Assembly (NCBI GenBank): GCA_036417435.1
Contig: CM070905.1
Span: forward strand, 67,659,092-67,723,091
Direction: 5' to 3'
Source of the DNA: Inia geoffrensis
Taxonomy: Eukaryota; Chordata; Mammalia; Artiodactyla; Iniidae
Length of the DNA: 64,000 nucleotides
Shown: piece by piece, positions 1-11,350 of the stretch
Layout of the letters: every line of letters starts with the position of its first letter
Numbering within the stretch: position 1 is the stretch's first letter
Program-made: the position numbers and the translations under genes
The notes under the pieces: model-generated
Told to the model about the DNA's origin: nothing
What the model saw: the letters and a program-made list of their open reading frames with translations, nothing else
The model's database searches: none

Positions 1-260
1 TGAAGTGGGGGAACTTTTCACCATGCGCTTCAACACAGAATTGTTCCCTTTCTGGAACCTACACAATTTGAAACAAATACATCATGAATTGCTTTGTCCT
101 CTCACTCATTTTTCCTTGGATCACCTCAATATTCAGATGATGTCGTCTCCTTGCTTCAAACATGAATAACACTAGCAGTAAGTTCGGTATGACTGTTTCA
201 CTACGTCAGAAACAGCATAATTGTACACTATCTTGTTGGCTATGCAGAGTATGATTGTTT

Positions 261-477
261 TTTGTTTGGTTGGGTTTTTTCTGTGGTACGCGGGCCTCTC
301 ACTGTTGTGGCCTCTCCCGTTGCGGAGCACAGGCTCGGGACGCGCAGGCTCAGCGGCCATGGGTCACGGGCCAAGCCGCTCCGCGGCATGTGGGATCTTC
401 CCGGACCGGGGCACGAACCCGTGTCCCCTGCATCGGCAGGCGGACTCTCAACCGCTGCGCCACCAGGGAAGCCCCAA
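261..477 (-). mobile_element. CHR-type SINE (tRNA-derived), cetacean type
   Basis: Full-length-like CHR SINE: CCGCGTACC tail on the left and GGGCTTCCCTGGTGGCGC head on the right (reverse strand). Target-site duplication TATGATTGTTT at 250-260 and 478-488. Open frames over it are translated SINE. Confidence 0.95.
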
Positions 478-689
478 TATGATTGTTTTAACATAAGGAT
501 ATGTCTCTTATTTTGTCTTATCCTTTAACACCGAAGTGTATTTATAAATATTATAATAGTGGCACCTCATTCAAGAACTAGCAACAGTCTGAGGAAATCT
601 CTAGAAGTTAAGATAAAATCATATCAACAGAAATCCTTATTCTAACTGCCTGGACCCCTAACACTATATTAGCAATTTTACAATCATAG

Positions 690-830
690 TCATATTTAAT
701 CCTCACAAAAACACAAAAGGTATAGGAATTATTTTCCCCTTTCCATGAATGAGGAAACTGAGGACAAAAGAGATAACAAAACATGCTCAAAATGACATTA
801 GTAGTAAGTAGGTAACAGGTCCAGGATTCA
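690..830 (-). mobile_element. Possible MIR fragment
   Basis: GAATGAGGAAACTGAGGACA followed by AACAGGTCCAGGATTCAG resembles the reverse MIR core. Diverged. Confidence 0.5.
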
Positions 831-1930
831 GTATAATGTTTCCAGTGTCATACCAAGTGGGTGGTTTTATTTTTTAATGCTAAGAATAACAAAAACATGT
901 GGATGAAAACAGTGAACTGTGAGGGCCCACACACTGCAAAGAAGGGTTAGCAGAATGGAATGTTCAGAGATACTTTTCTAAACTTAAGAGAATAGTAAAT
1001 AAATCATAATGATATATGCGTGTCGTTCTTTCAGTTTTGCCTTGCTTTGTTTTTCCACACGTGTTTTTGAATAGCTATCTTTGTAAAATTTTCAGGACAG
1101 TATTAGAAGCAATTAAATGGAAAATTTACACACTTGATAAAAACCATAATCTATTTAATCTGAAAAAAATTCCTTGAAAAGATTTCAATTAAGTTATGCC
1201 TATGTTAGGTAACAATATTTTATGAAATAAAAAGTCTCCCTTTAAACTATTAAATAGCTAAGTCACTTAAGTATAGAGATCCTTTAAGTGTAAAATATTC
1301 TATAACAATATTCTAAACCTAAACATATATACTCATATACTTGTGAAAAATAAATATTTATCTTCCCTCTCTTGTTCACGTTTATGAAACACGCACACAG
1401 AGGGAGAAATCCAAATGCGCATCCTTAAACTGTCTCATTTAATTGCAAATCTTAGCTGCACATATGAAAACAGTTGTATGTTCATCTCACCCACTCGCAA
1501 TAAGCAGTTCTGGGCCTAAGCATCCTGGTTGTTTTCTTTAAAAAGAAACTAAAAATCCTACACTGAAAAAGTACACCCCCCTCCCCATTCTAATTCCCTT
1601 TTTTCATGCTAGTTCAACTCACAAGCAGATTATCCCTCCCTTCCCCCTTTCCTGCCTGTAAAATCCAAGTTAGACAAACACTGTGTGGCTGAAATGACAT
1701 ATTTGAATGGAATTCAGACCCACCAGTTCCTGTTTATGTTTCTGATTTGAGAATGTTGTCTTCTCATTCACTATACATTAGGAACACTGCAAGGCCATAA
1801 ATAGTGTCAGGTTACATGCAGGCAGGACCAATGAGCATTAATCATTACTTCCAGTCAACTGGCAAAAGCAGCAGCTGATGGAACACTATACCCTTCAGCT
1901 CTGTATAAATGGACATTCCAGAGAGTAGAG

Positions 1931-1931
1931 T

Positions 1932-1990
<59 letters not shown>
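1931..1990. repeat. (TG)n microsatellite
   Basis: About 30 TG units with one TA interruption near the left end. The poly His/Thr open frames on the other strand are artefacts of this repeat. Confidence 0.98.
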
Positions 1991-1992
<2 letters not shown>

Positions 1993-4709
1993 CCTTTCAG
2001 TCTCCATTTTATGAATGAAACTCCAGGCTCTATAGAGTCCATTCATGTAAGAGAAATGCTTACAGGGCTCTGCCCCTAGGGATCAATCAGTCATGGGTAA
2101 AACTGATATGATTGGTTTAAGACAGCCTTCAGCCTTCCATTACTGACTTAAAATACAGTCCCTGTCCATTTGACCTGTGTTAATGCATAAAGAGTAAATC
2201 CAGACCATAGTCTCAATTCTCAAATCAAATCACTAGCCAATGCCACTTACTGTAACTGTAGATTTAGAGCATACTGAAGTATTTCTTAGAAAAACTGATA
2301 TAGTGGACCAAAGTACTGTTTGGGGAGATTTGCTATTTTAACCCAGAGCTGAATGAGGAAAAACTCATATGAGATCTGCTAAGCAATAAAAAGCAAAGTC
2401 AAATTGTGAGCTCTATTATAATAACAAAATCAATTAGGAAGGCATCACCGTCACTTTTCACAATTTAAGCACCTAAATATCAGAGATTAAGTGATCTACT
2501 AGTCCACAAATCACACACTGAGAAAAAGAAAATTATATTTGGATTCTAGAGAAACAGGTAAGATGTTAATTTTTTCTGAAGGATCAACAGCTCATTCCTT
2601 TAAATTCCCAAGTGATTCTCCACTTGCAATTCTTGGAGCAATGGTTTCAAAGTTAGGAGGGAAAAAAATCAGCTGCCATGTTTTAGGAGAAAATGTGGCC
2701 ATAAGCAAATGATGCTTAGTAATGGAGTAGGGCCAAGGCTTGGCCTTTGGGAGTGTTAAATATCAGGTACAAAAAGTCAAAGTTCATGGAACCATAATCA
2801 TCACTGCGCTGGAAATTACTGAAGATGGTAATGCTTAAAAATATCTAGAGTTTTTAGGAGGGAAGAAAACTATTTATGAGCAATTATGGGAATGATTTGT
2901 AAAGAGTCAGTCCAATACTAAACACCGTTAAAACATATAATGGGTTTTATCAGCCATCTGTAACTTGGTCCTTGACTCCAGAGGGAAGAAATTTTTACTT
3001 TTCTCTTCCAGTGACCTGAAGCCATATTGGGAAATGGTTGCAGTCAACAGTCCCTGAATATATCTCTAACTGATTTCTCACAGGATCTTTGCTCTGCCTG
3101 TAGAAGAAGGAATGAGGAGAAACATGAAAAATGCATATGGCCTCGGGTTTTAAATGTGTGCAAGGTTTTCTACTATGGTGTTATAATTTAACATTTGTCT
3201 TCCAATTTCTAATATCTGGCTAATAAAACGATAGAGAATAAATCAAGTTACCACCATATTTAACTTTAAACTAAAATTAAACTAAAATTAAAATACTTGA
3301 CACAGCCAGGAGGGGAGATGATAAGGAATCCTATAATCGATCATCCAGAGAAAACATGGGACAGAGAAAGACCACTGAAGAGTCAACGTACATGCAATTA
3401 TTAATTCTTAAATGACATTCTTTTTTTGGCTTTAAAAAATTTCAGTATTCTTTTAAGAATTAGTTTTTAAGGTGGTTCAAAGATACGTAAGTAAAAGTGA
3501 TGAAGTAAAGCTTAACGTTTCTAAATGCTTTTATTGCATATTTTTAAAAATTAAACTTATAATTATCAATCATGGGGCCTTCCATTTCCGAAATGAGGAA
3601 GCTAGTTTATGGCAAGCCTGGAAGTTCAAAATAAATATCAGTAGCCTTTACTTCTCTTCTCTTTGTTCCATCCAACTTTAATGAGCATTTTTCAACAGTT
3701 TCCTTTTGTCATCACTGCATTCCTGTTATTTCTTGAACAATATTTTTGGTTGTTTACTTATGTATAACTCAGTTGTTCAGAAGACACATAAGAACACTTA
3801 CTATAAAACATATGAGGTTAGTTTCCCTAAAATATATATCCCCTCTTAAAAAATAAATAATGAGAATCATTAAAAAATAATATATCCTGATGACAGAATT
3901 TCTGAGCTATTACTACAGTAGTAGTAGTAACAATCATAATAGTAACAGTTTAGAAATAAACTACAGAGTACATTTTGCCTTCTGAATTTTGGTGTTTTTT
4001 GGGTTTTGGTTTTTTGTAATTTTGTGCAAGTTGAGCCAGTTGATTGAGGCCCTGACAAATCATCTCCAAACACATAAAGCACTATTTACTCATATTTCTG
4101 TGTGGCTGCAGAAAACAATTATGTTTTCCTTGCTCTATTATCTACTGATTTCATCCTATAACTTTAACCTTAAAACCATATTCTAAATTCTGCAAGGGGA
4201 ATCCCAAGCAATGCTCACTAAGAGCAGCATTAGGAATTACTTCACTATTTTCTCTGCTATTTAAGATGAGTACCCATCAACACAGCAAAACACAGAATAA
4301 CATTTACAACATAAAAACCTTCTCTCGTCATTTCAGAAACGCAAAACTATTTAACTCTTATGACTACGTTGCCAGCTTGGACCTACGTGAGTACCAGATA
4401 TATTTGTCAGCTCTCACAGATGAAAGTTAAACGTATTCCTAGTTTTAACATATTTAACATGAGCTAAGTATTGTGCATTTATTTTATCATTTCTCTGCCT
4501 ACATATTATTTTTCTGCATGCTAAATACAGATAATTACTCTCTAAATTTGAAGGTTTGACTATTGGCCTTCATCAAAGTCCTAAGGTGATGAAGTATATG
4601 GAAACTTGGGAAGGGTTGCTAGGATTTAAAAATGAAAGATAGAAAAGGCCCGTCTTATTTTTCCAAATGTAAGCTTTCCTTATATGTTCTTTTGTTTGTT
4701 TTGTTTTTT

Positions 4710-4825
4710 AATTTTTTGGCCATGCCACGCAGTATGTGGGATCTTAGGTCCCCAACCAGGGATCGAACCGTCGCCCTCTGCAGTGGAAGCATGGAGTTTC
4801 AACCACTGGACGGCCAGGGAAGTCC
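4710..4825 (-). mobile_element. Older tRNA-derived SINE (CHR-related, short form)
   Basis: Reverse strand reads GGACTTCCCTGGCCGTCCAG, GGTTCGATCCCTGGTTGGGG and TGCGTGGCATGGCC with an A-rich tail, a tRNA-head variant without the long CHR body. Confidence 0.85.
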
Positions 4826-5352
4826 TCTATCTGTTTTAGATACTGCAGTCCTCCATAAGCTTTCTCCTGAAAAATAGATTCAGCTGACAAAAGTTTGAAA
4901 ATGACTCTTACAGTTAAATTTTAAGCCATCAAGCTATCAAGTGTTTTAACGAAGAGTGAAGTCCAATAAGAAAGAAGGCTCAAACTCAAAGTTTATACAA
5001 TCAATCAAAGAATTTTCGAGCTGGCTAGGCCATCAATTTGATACTTTTCCTTCTAATAATTGTTCAGCCTTTTCCAGAAGAACTATTAGGAAAAGTTACT
5101 TCTCTGACAATCTCAGTGTTTGATAATGTTTATGGTGTATTTTAAAAAAGGAAATAGAACACATTTTAATCTGAAATATCACTTGAAGTTTTATATTTTC
5201 CTATCTCACAACAGTGAGCACCTAACAGAATAAAATCTGGGGACTGTCTAATGTGAAATAAATACCCTCAAATTAGGAAAAGCACACCTTAAGTTTTAAT
5301 GCAAATGCTTTCTTTGCCCTGGGTCACATAGAGCTTTTAAAATACATAGGCA

Positions 5353-5548
5353 GGGCTTCCCTGGTGGCGCGGTGGTTGAGAGTCCGCCTGCCGATGCAGG
5401 GGATGAGGGTTCGTGCCCCGGTCTGGGAGGATCCCACATGCCGCGGAGCGGCTGGGCCCGTGAGCCATGGCCGCTGAGCCTGTGCGTCCGGAGCCTGTGC
5501 TCCGCAGCGGGAGGGACCACAACAGGGAGAGCCCCGCGTACCGAAAAG
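5353..5548 (+). mobile_element. CHR-type SINE
   Basis: Starts GGGCTTCCCTGGTGGCGCGG, has a B-box-like GGTTCGTGCCCC and ends CCCCGCGTACCGAAAAG. Its A-tail is very short. Confidence 0.94.
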
Positions 5549-5687
5549 ACATAAGCAAATACTCATTCTAAGAATTAGAGAAAAGGGTAAATAATATACC
5601 TAACAAATTGTGGATTAAAGTACTTTATTTTGGACAATTATATAGAAAGATAGACTGTGGACTGTGCACTAAACTAAGAATAAGAAA

Positions 5688-5820
5688 ACCTTGGTTCTGG
5701 TTTTGGCCGTTTCACAAAACACCTTTGTAACTGATGGTAAGTTAATTTGAATGAGCCTCGGACATTTTATCTGTATAATAGGGCGTAAAGAAGGAGTGTG
5801 AATTAGGTGATACCCCAGAG
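5688..5820 (+). mobile_element. Possible MIR fragment
   Basis: CTTGGTTCTGGTTTTGGCCG, GGTAAGTTAATTTGAATGAG and TATCTGTATAATAGGGCG resemble a heavily eroded MIR core. Confidence 0.4.
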
Positions 5821-8376
5821 CTTTCATGAGTTTAAAGATTTATGATTCTATGAAACAGCTATTTGTGTCAATTTCCCAATTGAAAATAATGCTAACATTT
5901 ACTACCACATAAATGCGACATGCCTCCAGTCTGAAAGAAGGCCTCATCAGTACCAGGACTCACGGCCCTAAAAAACACAATTAAAGAACACAGAAACTTT
6001 TTCTTCAGAAAACTTGACGTCAGCTTTCTCCCTTACCCTCTACAGCTACTTCCTCCTCTCCCGAAGCTCCAAGCACACGCTTTCCCCCTTTTTCTTATTT
6101 CAGAAACCTTATTCTCTCCCTGAAAGTTCTCTTTCCCCTCTTCCTTCCCAGCTCCTAGCTTAAACTGCTTCACCACAGGGCTGGGAAGTATCTTTTAAAC
6201 TAATTAAAGTAATAGAATAGGCGCTGAGTGTTAAAATCACCTTATTAATGCATCACCCCCTCCAATCAACTCCTAGGTTAAGAATTTTAAGACACCCCAA
6301 AACGCAAAGGAACGTAATAGCATTAAATGATGGCACTGCAAGAACAGTGCAGGGATGAACCTGAAACCCACCAAGTAGCATATTCATTCTCCTCCCTTTC
6401 TAAGGCAGTCCTGGAAACAAACGAATAGAAAGTCAGGTTTGCAATGAATGAGACTGTGTCATCTTTAACTTAGCATTCTTTTCACTTACAGGACTGGTAT
6501 GATTAATTTGGACACTTTTTTTCTTCAACTCTAAATTGGCTGATACTTTAAAATATAATACGTACTCTGTCTGAATAGGAAAGCAGTATGTAAGCACTGT
6601 TGAAAGACAAAGCACTTTACAGACAAAATAAATATTGCCTATAATAGCACCACGCATATATAACCACAGTATTTACGTCCTGAGTCTTATTTTGCATAAG
6701 TCGGGCTTTACACTTATAATTTTTTTTACTCAATAGTCTCATTTCACTAAATATTTTTTAAAACCTGACTTCTAATGGCTGCATAGTATTTCTGTTATTG
6801 ATAGCCATAACTTACATTACCATTCAATTACTCTGTAATATTCCTCCCCCACCCAAACATTCATCCTGCGTCTCCCCTTCCTTAAGATAATTTTCTGAGA
6901 GTGAAAATACCTACTAATCAAAGCACATGAACATTGTGTGCTGATATTTTCTTGAGTCAAACTTTAGTTTCATGTGCCCACCACCCTCCTAAAAATACTA
7001 CCTGAAGCTATCCAAAACAAAAACAAAAACAAAAACAAAAGACGAATCAACGAACACATACAACTCTAATAAAATATGTTGTTGTGAGTATCTAAACTAT
7101 TTACCTCATTGGGCATTTTGAATCTGCAAAACCTCATATGCAAGCATGAAAATGGGAAAATAACCACGATTTTATGAAAATGGAGCATTGCATCCATGTG
7201 AAGTGCACAATGCTTATTCAACGCTTTTTACATAGTCACTTGGCCATAGGGGCAAAAGAGAGGAATCAGGTTGGATTCAAGAAAAACCAACCAACCAACA
7301 AAAAACCTGTGTCCTGCTTTATGCAGCACTATTAGGCTAGAGAAGCAGAGGAGGAAAACAACAATAATAGATGCAATTGGACTGCTGAGAACTTAATATC
7401 ATATAATCATGATCACACTGTACTGGTTCACCAAGTCGGCCCTAAATATCAATTTTTTTTATCTCCTCAGTGTCTTCTGATCCAAGGTTTGTCCCTTTTC
7501 CTGAATAAAATTTCTACTCTACTAACATAATATTTTGCAATTTTTTAGCTTAAATACTCAGCAGTTGAAATTGCATTCCTGTAATTATAATTATAACTAA
7601 TAGACCTTCCATTTCCCATATCATAATTAATGTCAGGCTTTATTAGAGCATAATCATGCTACCTTTTCACTTACAAAGCTTCTTTTATTTTCACAACATG
7701 TATGCTATATTGAATTAAGCAATAACGAGTTCTAGAGGCCTTCTTAAAGGACAACCTTTGGATCACAGATGCTGAGTAAATGGACTGTGAAACGTGTTTT
7801 GCATTGTCTTTAAATCACATAAAGTATTTTCTAATGTGCTACTTGTTCAACATCAATAGGTGAACAAAGAACTTAATGATTCAGTGATAAATACATTAGA
7901 TTTCCTAAAAAGGTTATTTAATATTCTGTCAGCAAGGATGAAAGAACTAATGACAACAAAACAAGACATCTGGAGATCGTACTTGTTGACGGCAATGTAT
8001 GACGTATACAGATGCGTCAACTTAATTGCAGCAATTTGGTGGCCAGTAGAACATATTTTGAAACACACAGGTTAATTTTTCATCTGCCCTGGTTACACAG
8101 TAACTACAGTTCTTTAGCCCAGTTCTTTATCCAGAAGATACAACTTTACTATTTAACTATTCAAGGGAAACTGAAGGGTATCTTATTGGCAATATTGAAA
8201 TTAGAATTCAAAGGTGTTGTCCAACTTTAGCAATCTGAAATATAATTTACAGGGGAGAAAGTAACATAAATTAGCAGCTTCTCAAATATTAAACAAATAT
8301 TCCACAAGTCATTTGCAAGCTTTATGGCAACTTACAAAAGAGATGCCCTATGTACCTTTAAAACAGGATACTGGCC

Positions 8377-8752
8377 TGTTATAGACTGAATGATAGTGTC
8401 CCCCATAATTCATTGTGAAGCCCTAATGCCAAAAGTGATGGTATTTGGAGGGGGGGGCGGGGGCTTTGAGAGGTAATTAGAATAAGACTAGGTCATGAGG
8501 GTAGGGCCCCCATGGTGGAATTAGTGTCCTCATAAAAGAAGAGGAAGAGAGACCAGAGCCCTCTCTCTGCCGCATGAGGACACAGTGAGTAAGCAGGCAT
8601 CTGCAAAGCCAGGAAAAGAGGCCTCACCAGGAAATGAACCTTCTGGCACCTTGATCTTGGACTTCCCAGCCTGCAGAACTGTGAAAGTTAAATGTCTGTT
8701 ACTTCAGCTTTCCCACTGATGGTATTTTATTACAGCAGATTGAGCTAAGGAA
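8377..8752 (+). mobile_element. MaLR-type LTR (MST/MLT1-like, ERVL-MaLR)
   Basis: A solitary LTR of an ancient mammalian LTR retrotransposon. Landmarks are GTGTCCCCCATAATTCATTG, GGTCATGAGGGTAGGGCCCC, TTGATCTTGGACTTCCCAGC and CAGCAGATTGAGCTAAGG. A G-rich run (8451-8465) interrupts it. There is no coding region, and it is antisense to ETV1. Confidence 0.85.
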
Positions 8753-9005
8753 TGGACTAACCTTCTTTAGGTTAGAAGTGACCAAATCTGTGCTTTTGAG
8801 GGTCAGACCATAGGTGACTCTGAAATTCATATTATATATGGTCCACAAATAATGCAATTAAACCCCACAGCCCCAGTTCCTATTATTTTGCCCGCAATGT
8901 ATTATTTAAATCTTCTTCTTGTTTGGTTCACATCTTCTCAGGAAAAGTTACACGTCTTCAACATCATGTTATATATAATTTTATATACAATATAAATATA
9001 AGGAG

Positions 9006-9023
9006 AATATATATATGTGTGTG

Positions 9024-9060
<37 letters not shown>
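9006..9060. repeat. (AT)n / (TG)n microsatellite
   Basis: Alternating purine-pyrimidine run with AT units around a short TGTGTGTG core. Confidence 0.95.
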
Positions 9061-9063
<3 letters not shown>

Positions 9064-11102
9064 GAAAACCACAGAATCAAGAAAATGATTTCAATGATAA
9101 TCTTTCTGAGATTATACATATAAAAATATTTCTAAAAAACACAAAGAAATTTCTAAAAATGCTATGCCCTACAAGTCCTTTTGAACCAATTATTTGGGCT
9201 ATTTTAACTGATTTCCATGTAAAGTTTCTTGAAATCATGATGAATTCAAAAAACTGTGCAGCAAATTAAAATTTGGTTTGGAGAGTGAGGATAACATCAG
9301 TTAACAGGATGAGAAACTTGCAGAGAAAAATGAATCATGTCTATAATAAAGCCCACTGTAGTGCAGAGTTCTTAATTATGCCCGTAAATCATGGACAAAC
9401 ATAAAAGGTTCTAAAGTGTAAACACTATGGTACATTCTAGGACTGTCTCCAAATTACAGGGCCTGGGACAAGCATTCAAGTACAGTCCCTCACACCATAT
9501 GTTTAAATTTTTAAACTATAAACCAGCCAAACAAAACGATAAATAAATATGTTCTCTCCTCTTATTCCTTGAAACTATAACAACATAACAACTTGGAAGG
9601 CCAGGCCAAACCTAGAATTTGGGGGAATCTCTAGGATTAGTGCTGAAAGAGGATGGTATGGAGCCAGTTTTCAGTCTTCAGACCCCGGCCCCTCCCCACC
9701 CCCTTCCTGCCTCTCTCCCTATCCCTCAACCCCACCTTGTTCCACACCACGGGGGCCTCACACACCAAACATATGGGCACAACCAAGCTTCATCCTCATC
9801 CTCCCACAAGCAGCTGTCCCTTGGCCACCTCCTTGGACCTAGATGTATACACAGGAACAGTGTGCTCTGCCTTCAGAAAACTAGGCCTGGGATAAACTTG
9901 CTCAGGCCCTGCAAGTGGACTCAAGGTTGGCTGGGCAGGGAATTCATGGGTCCTGGGTGAGTGGTGTACCTTCCAGAAGTAGAGGTATAGCCTCTCAGTG
10001 GGCAATTCCCCTTAGTCCTTTCCAACTTCTTGTCCAATGGCCAGAGGGAGACTCTCAGTGGTAGGGCTCCTTCTTGCTGAGCTTTAAGACCAGTTTATAA
10101 TAAAACAGGTAACTTTATGCAAGTTGGAAGCTTAAGACCAGGAGACAATTTTCTTTCCTCAAGTAGAACCGATAGAAAAACTCAGCAGAGTTACGCCTAG
10201 AGAAGCAAATAGTTCCTTCGTAAAGAACATCCACAACTTTGCCTCCAGATGAAAGGAAGTCACATTGTTTTCCAATATTTTTAAGTCCACAAGCATCTAT
10301 TGACCATGCTTACAATAACGTTAGTAATGTTTTGCCTGGTGCCCTTCTTAGAAGCATTAGCTTTTACTTCATACTTTTTCCCAAAATTCCTGAGATTTCT
10401 GAAAGGCAGGTGTCCTGATTTTGAGATTATAATGAGAGAAATGAGGACAGAATAGTTAAGTAATTTTTCTGAGTTCTTAAGGTCAAATATCGGCAAAGCT
10501 GGTGGTAACATTAACAATAGACATAAGTGCTTTTTACTTTCGGGAAACCCCAATTCTCCATCTTGACGTACTACTTAGTGAGATCTTTCGGGCTCAGTGA
10601 GACTAGAGCTAAGTCTATTATTGCTATTTTTGCTATTCCTCTCCCAATATGGAAGAATCCTTACTTCCGGACCCTTGGAATCTTGCCACAAGAACAAAGA
10701 AACAAACAAACAGTTATAAGCAATAAGTTACTCAGTACAGAAGACTATTGCTTTCTGTAAATATTGTTATTAAACAGTGCAGCAGGAGCAAATGGAAAGA
10801 AAGCCCAGACTCAAGAAAAGAATGATCATGTTACTCTCTTGGGCCGAGAGTGTGCGTAATATTACAAATTGTACTCTTCTTTGGACAGGTTTCATTTCTA
10901 GACACTATTTCATCCATTGGCTCATGCCAAAATGGTGTGACAGTCCAACCCTTCACATAAAGAGAAAGATTCAAAGAAGGAATAAATCAGAAAGATTCCA
11001 CCAAAAAATGGTCAGGAGCCACCCAATCTGTGGCCAACACTAATGAAACTGACAAGCAAGTGAAAAGATTTATCTTAAACATAACTTAAAGCACAGGCCT
11101 AC

Positions 11103-11350
11103 CTGAATCATATGCAAAATCTCTGGGCTCCTGTTTGATCATCAGAGGAGGGGGGAAGCTTTGGCTGGCCGCACCACCAACCATGGCGTTGTGTTCATAC
11201 ACTGGGTCGTGGTACTCCTGCTTAAAGCCTTGAGGTGGGAAGGGAATGTTTGGCTCAGACATCTGCCGTTGGTACATGGGACGTCCTTCCCTTGGCATTG
11301 TCGGCAAAGGAGGAAAGGAATTACAGGGTTCAGAAAGTTGGCGGCGAAAT
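11103..11350 (-). CDS. ETV1: ETV1 internal coding exon, 248 bp (about residues 185-267)
   Basis: This exon encodes the central regulatory stretch of the PEA3-group ETS factor ETV1/ER81, a nuclear transcriptional activator. Read on the minus strand it begins RFRRQLSEPCNSFPPLP and ends KQEPRDFAYDS. The acceptor is a pyrimidine-rich tract ending TTTCCCAG at 11352-11351. The donor is CAG/GTAGGC with GT at 11102-11101. The first base completes the split Arg codon from the 189-bp exon, and the exon leaves one base of the next codon. Known features visible here are RRQLS (Ser191 in human) and YQRQMS (Ser216), targets of PKA, RSK or MSK kinases, and the SUMO motifs FKQE (Lys228) and IKQE (Lys257). 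Against my memory of human ETV1 there are two changes, Thr240 to Ala and Ser244 to Gly. The open frame continues past the donor only as intron read-through. The next exon, expected to start EVPSC, was not found in 1-11102. Confidence 0.97.

Larger units (their letters stand above)
1..11102 (-). other. ETV1: ETV1 intron following the 248-bp exon (incomplete; continues beyond base 1)
   Basis: Non-coding, AT-rich sequence. I looked for the next ETV1 exon (starting EVPSCHSIYM in human) and for the ETS-domain exons on the minus strand and saw neither. Recognisable contents are SINEs at 261-477, 4710-4825 and 5353-5548, a MaLR LTR at 8377-8752, a TG repeat at 1931-1990, an AT repeat at 9006-9060, an AAAAAC-like run near 7017-7040 and MIR-like traces near 690-830 and 5688-5820. 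The rest (about 830-1930, 2000-4700, 5850-8370 and 9060-11100) shows nothing I can name; its short open frames look like chance. Confidence 0.85.

Noticed and set aside
221..528. Overlapping open frames of 75-91 codons on both strands
   Set aside because: They are translations of a CHR SINE. The same peptides (such as AGLSLLWPLPLRSTGSG) recur at 5.3, 28.9, 29.4, 37.1, 45.9 and 46.4 kb wherever a SINE lies.
1845..2046. Two His/Thr-repeat open frames on the minus strand
   Set aside because: They come from reading the (TG)n microsatellite and have no protein-like flanks.
5353..5420. tRNA gene-like A and B boxes
   Set aside because: They belong to the tRNA-derived heads of CHR SINEs. No intact cloverleaf with anticodon arm is present, and all copies show insertion hallmarks.
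8449..8466. G-rich run as a G-quadruplex
   Set aside because: It is only one long and one shorter G tract inside an LTR; it may form locally but there is no further support.
9619..9960. 113-codon proline-rich open frame, plus strand
   Set aside because: No recognisable domain, start context or splice structure. A locally GC-rich, stop-poor intron segment explains it.
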